5,906 bases of DNA from Chloroflexota bacterium (GTDB taxonomy: Bacteria > Chloroflexota > Anaerolineae > UBA7937), in contig DMLA01000151.1 of the NCBI GenBank assembly GCA_003453555.1, positions 1-5,906 on the forward strand, read 5' to 3'. Of the stretch, positions 5,520-5,906 are shown in pieces; positions within the stretch are counted from its first letter, which is position 1, and every line of letters starts with the position of its first letter. Below the pieces are notes generated by a model, which had not been told where the DNA came from, ran no database searches, and saw only the letters and a list, made by a program, of their open reading frames with translations. The translations under genes were made by a program, and so were the position numbers.

Positions 5520-5906
5520 CTACCTGACCTCCGCTTCTGCCACCTTCCATAAGCGACAAAAGGCACAAAGCCCTGGCGCTGTGGTGGGCAGGCCGCACCT
5601 TTCGCACTCGCCCAATTCCAACCCTTCGTCAACTGAGGAGATGCGTTCGGCATCCTGGGGATGCTTTAGCATCCGAAGAAAAAGCCCCTTCTCCCTGGCT
5701 CGCAGGAAACTGAGATAGAACTGCAACTTCGCCCCTCTCGACCTCTCCTCCAGGCGGTTTAACAACTCTTTGTAAAAGATAGTGGTGGCTCCCCTGGCGA
5801 AGGGACACTCCTCATAGATGTAGTCGATACCCCTTAAGATAGCATAGGCCGCCGTCTCCCGCTCGTAGAACCTGAAGAAGGGCTTCACCTTCCGCGCCAG
5901 CCGGGG
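5520..5906 (-). CDS. tRNA 2-thiolation protein, TtuA/NcsA (TIGR00269) family, C-terminal part (partial)
   Basis: The frame is open from the right edge to the TAG at 5522-5520, giving 128 residues; the N-terminal ATP-pyrophosphatase domain with its PP-loop lies outside. The segment RKVKPFFRFYERETAAYAI, then YEECPFARGATTIF, KELLNRLEERSRG and a final zinc-ribbon CERCGLPTTAPGLCAFC (C-x2-C-x9-C-x2-C, codons at about 5606-5565) match the C-terminus of TtuA/NcsA-type proteins, which use ATP and a sulfur carrier to make 2-thiouridine in tRNA. The cysteine in EECP is probably the third ligand of the catalytic iron-sulfur cluster, by comparison with Thermus TtuA. In Thermus the product is 2-thioribothymidine at position 54, a heat-stabilising modification; the position modified here is not known. 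It is the first visible gene of the operon and abuts the queuosine-precursor transporter with no gap. A GTG at 5888 is inside the gene, not its start. Confidence 0.85.
   Translation of the reverse strand, partial: PRLARKVKPFFRFYERETAAYAILRGIDYIYEECPFARGATTIFYKELLNRLEERSRGAKLQFYLSFLRAREKGLFLRMLKHPQDAERISSVDEGLELGECERCGLPTTAPGLCAFCRLWKVAEAEVR

Overview
The window is bacterial, moderately GC-rich DNA. It holds a five-gene minus-strand operon on the right, a plus-strand methyltransferase gene in the middle, and the start of a large minus-strand restriction-modification-type gene on the left. PlsY and GpsA mark a bacterial ester-lipid pathway. A TtuA/NcsA-type tRNA 2-thiolation protein, which in bacteria is best known from thermophiles, together with Glu/Arg-rich proteins and tight gene packing, suggests a thermophilic or moderately thermophilic bacterium. 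The stand-alone MttB-family gene without pyrrolysine would fit a Chloroflexota-like lineage, but that placement is a low-confidence inference.

Layout. Positions 1-854 (minus) encode the N-terminal 284 residues of a large N-6 adenine DNA methylase with a nuclease-like N-terminal segment; the methylase core lies beyond the left edge. The gap 855-1086 is a divergent promoter region: a sigma70-like promoter drives the methylase leftward, and an extended -10 promoter drives mttB rightward. The MttB-family protein (1087-2550, plus) has no in-frame stop, and no corrinoid protein gene is visible beside it. Between it and the convergent operon lie a possible 55-residue single-pass membrane protein (2558-2725) and a perfect 11-bp GC-rich hairpin (2725-2750) that ends transcription from one or both sides.

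The operon reads leftward from 5906 to 2763: ttuA-like (C-terminal part only), queuosine-precursor transporter (YhhQ/VUT family), plsY, gpsA, trxA. The first four genes are abutting, overlapping or closely spaced. trxA has a 55-nt gap before it, with its own good promoter whose -35 box overlaps the gpsA stop codon.

How they work together: GpsA makes sn-glycerol-3-phosphate and PlsY acylates it, so the pair performs the first steps of phospholipid synthesis. The TtuA-like protein and the queuosine-precursor transporter both serve tRNA modification. Thioredoxin supplies reducing power. The window looks mostly like ordinary housekeeping plus one restriction-modification edge. The items most worth a second look are the orphan MttB-family gene, the divergent PlsY glycine-rich motif and the small membrane ORF. 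I did not see a clearly new multi-gene system.
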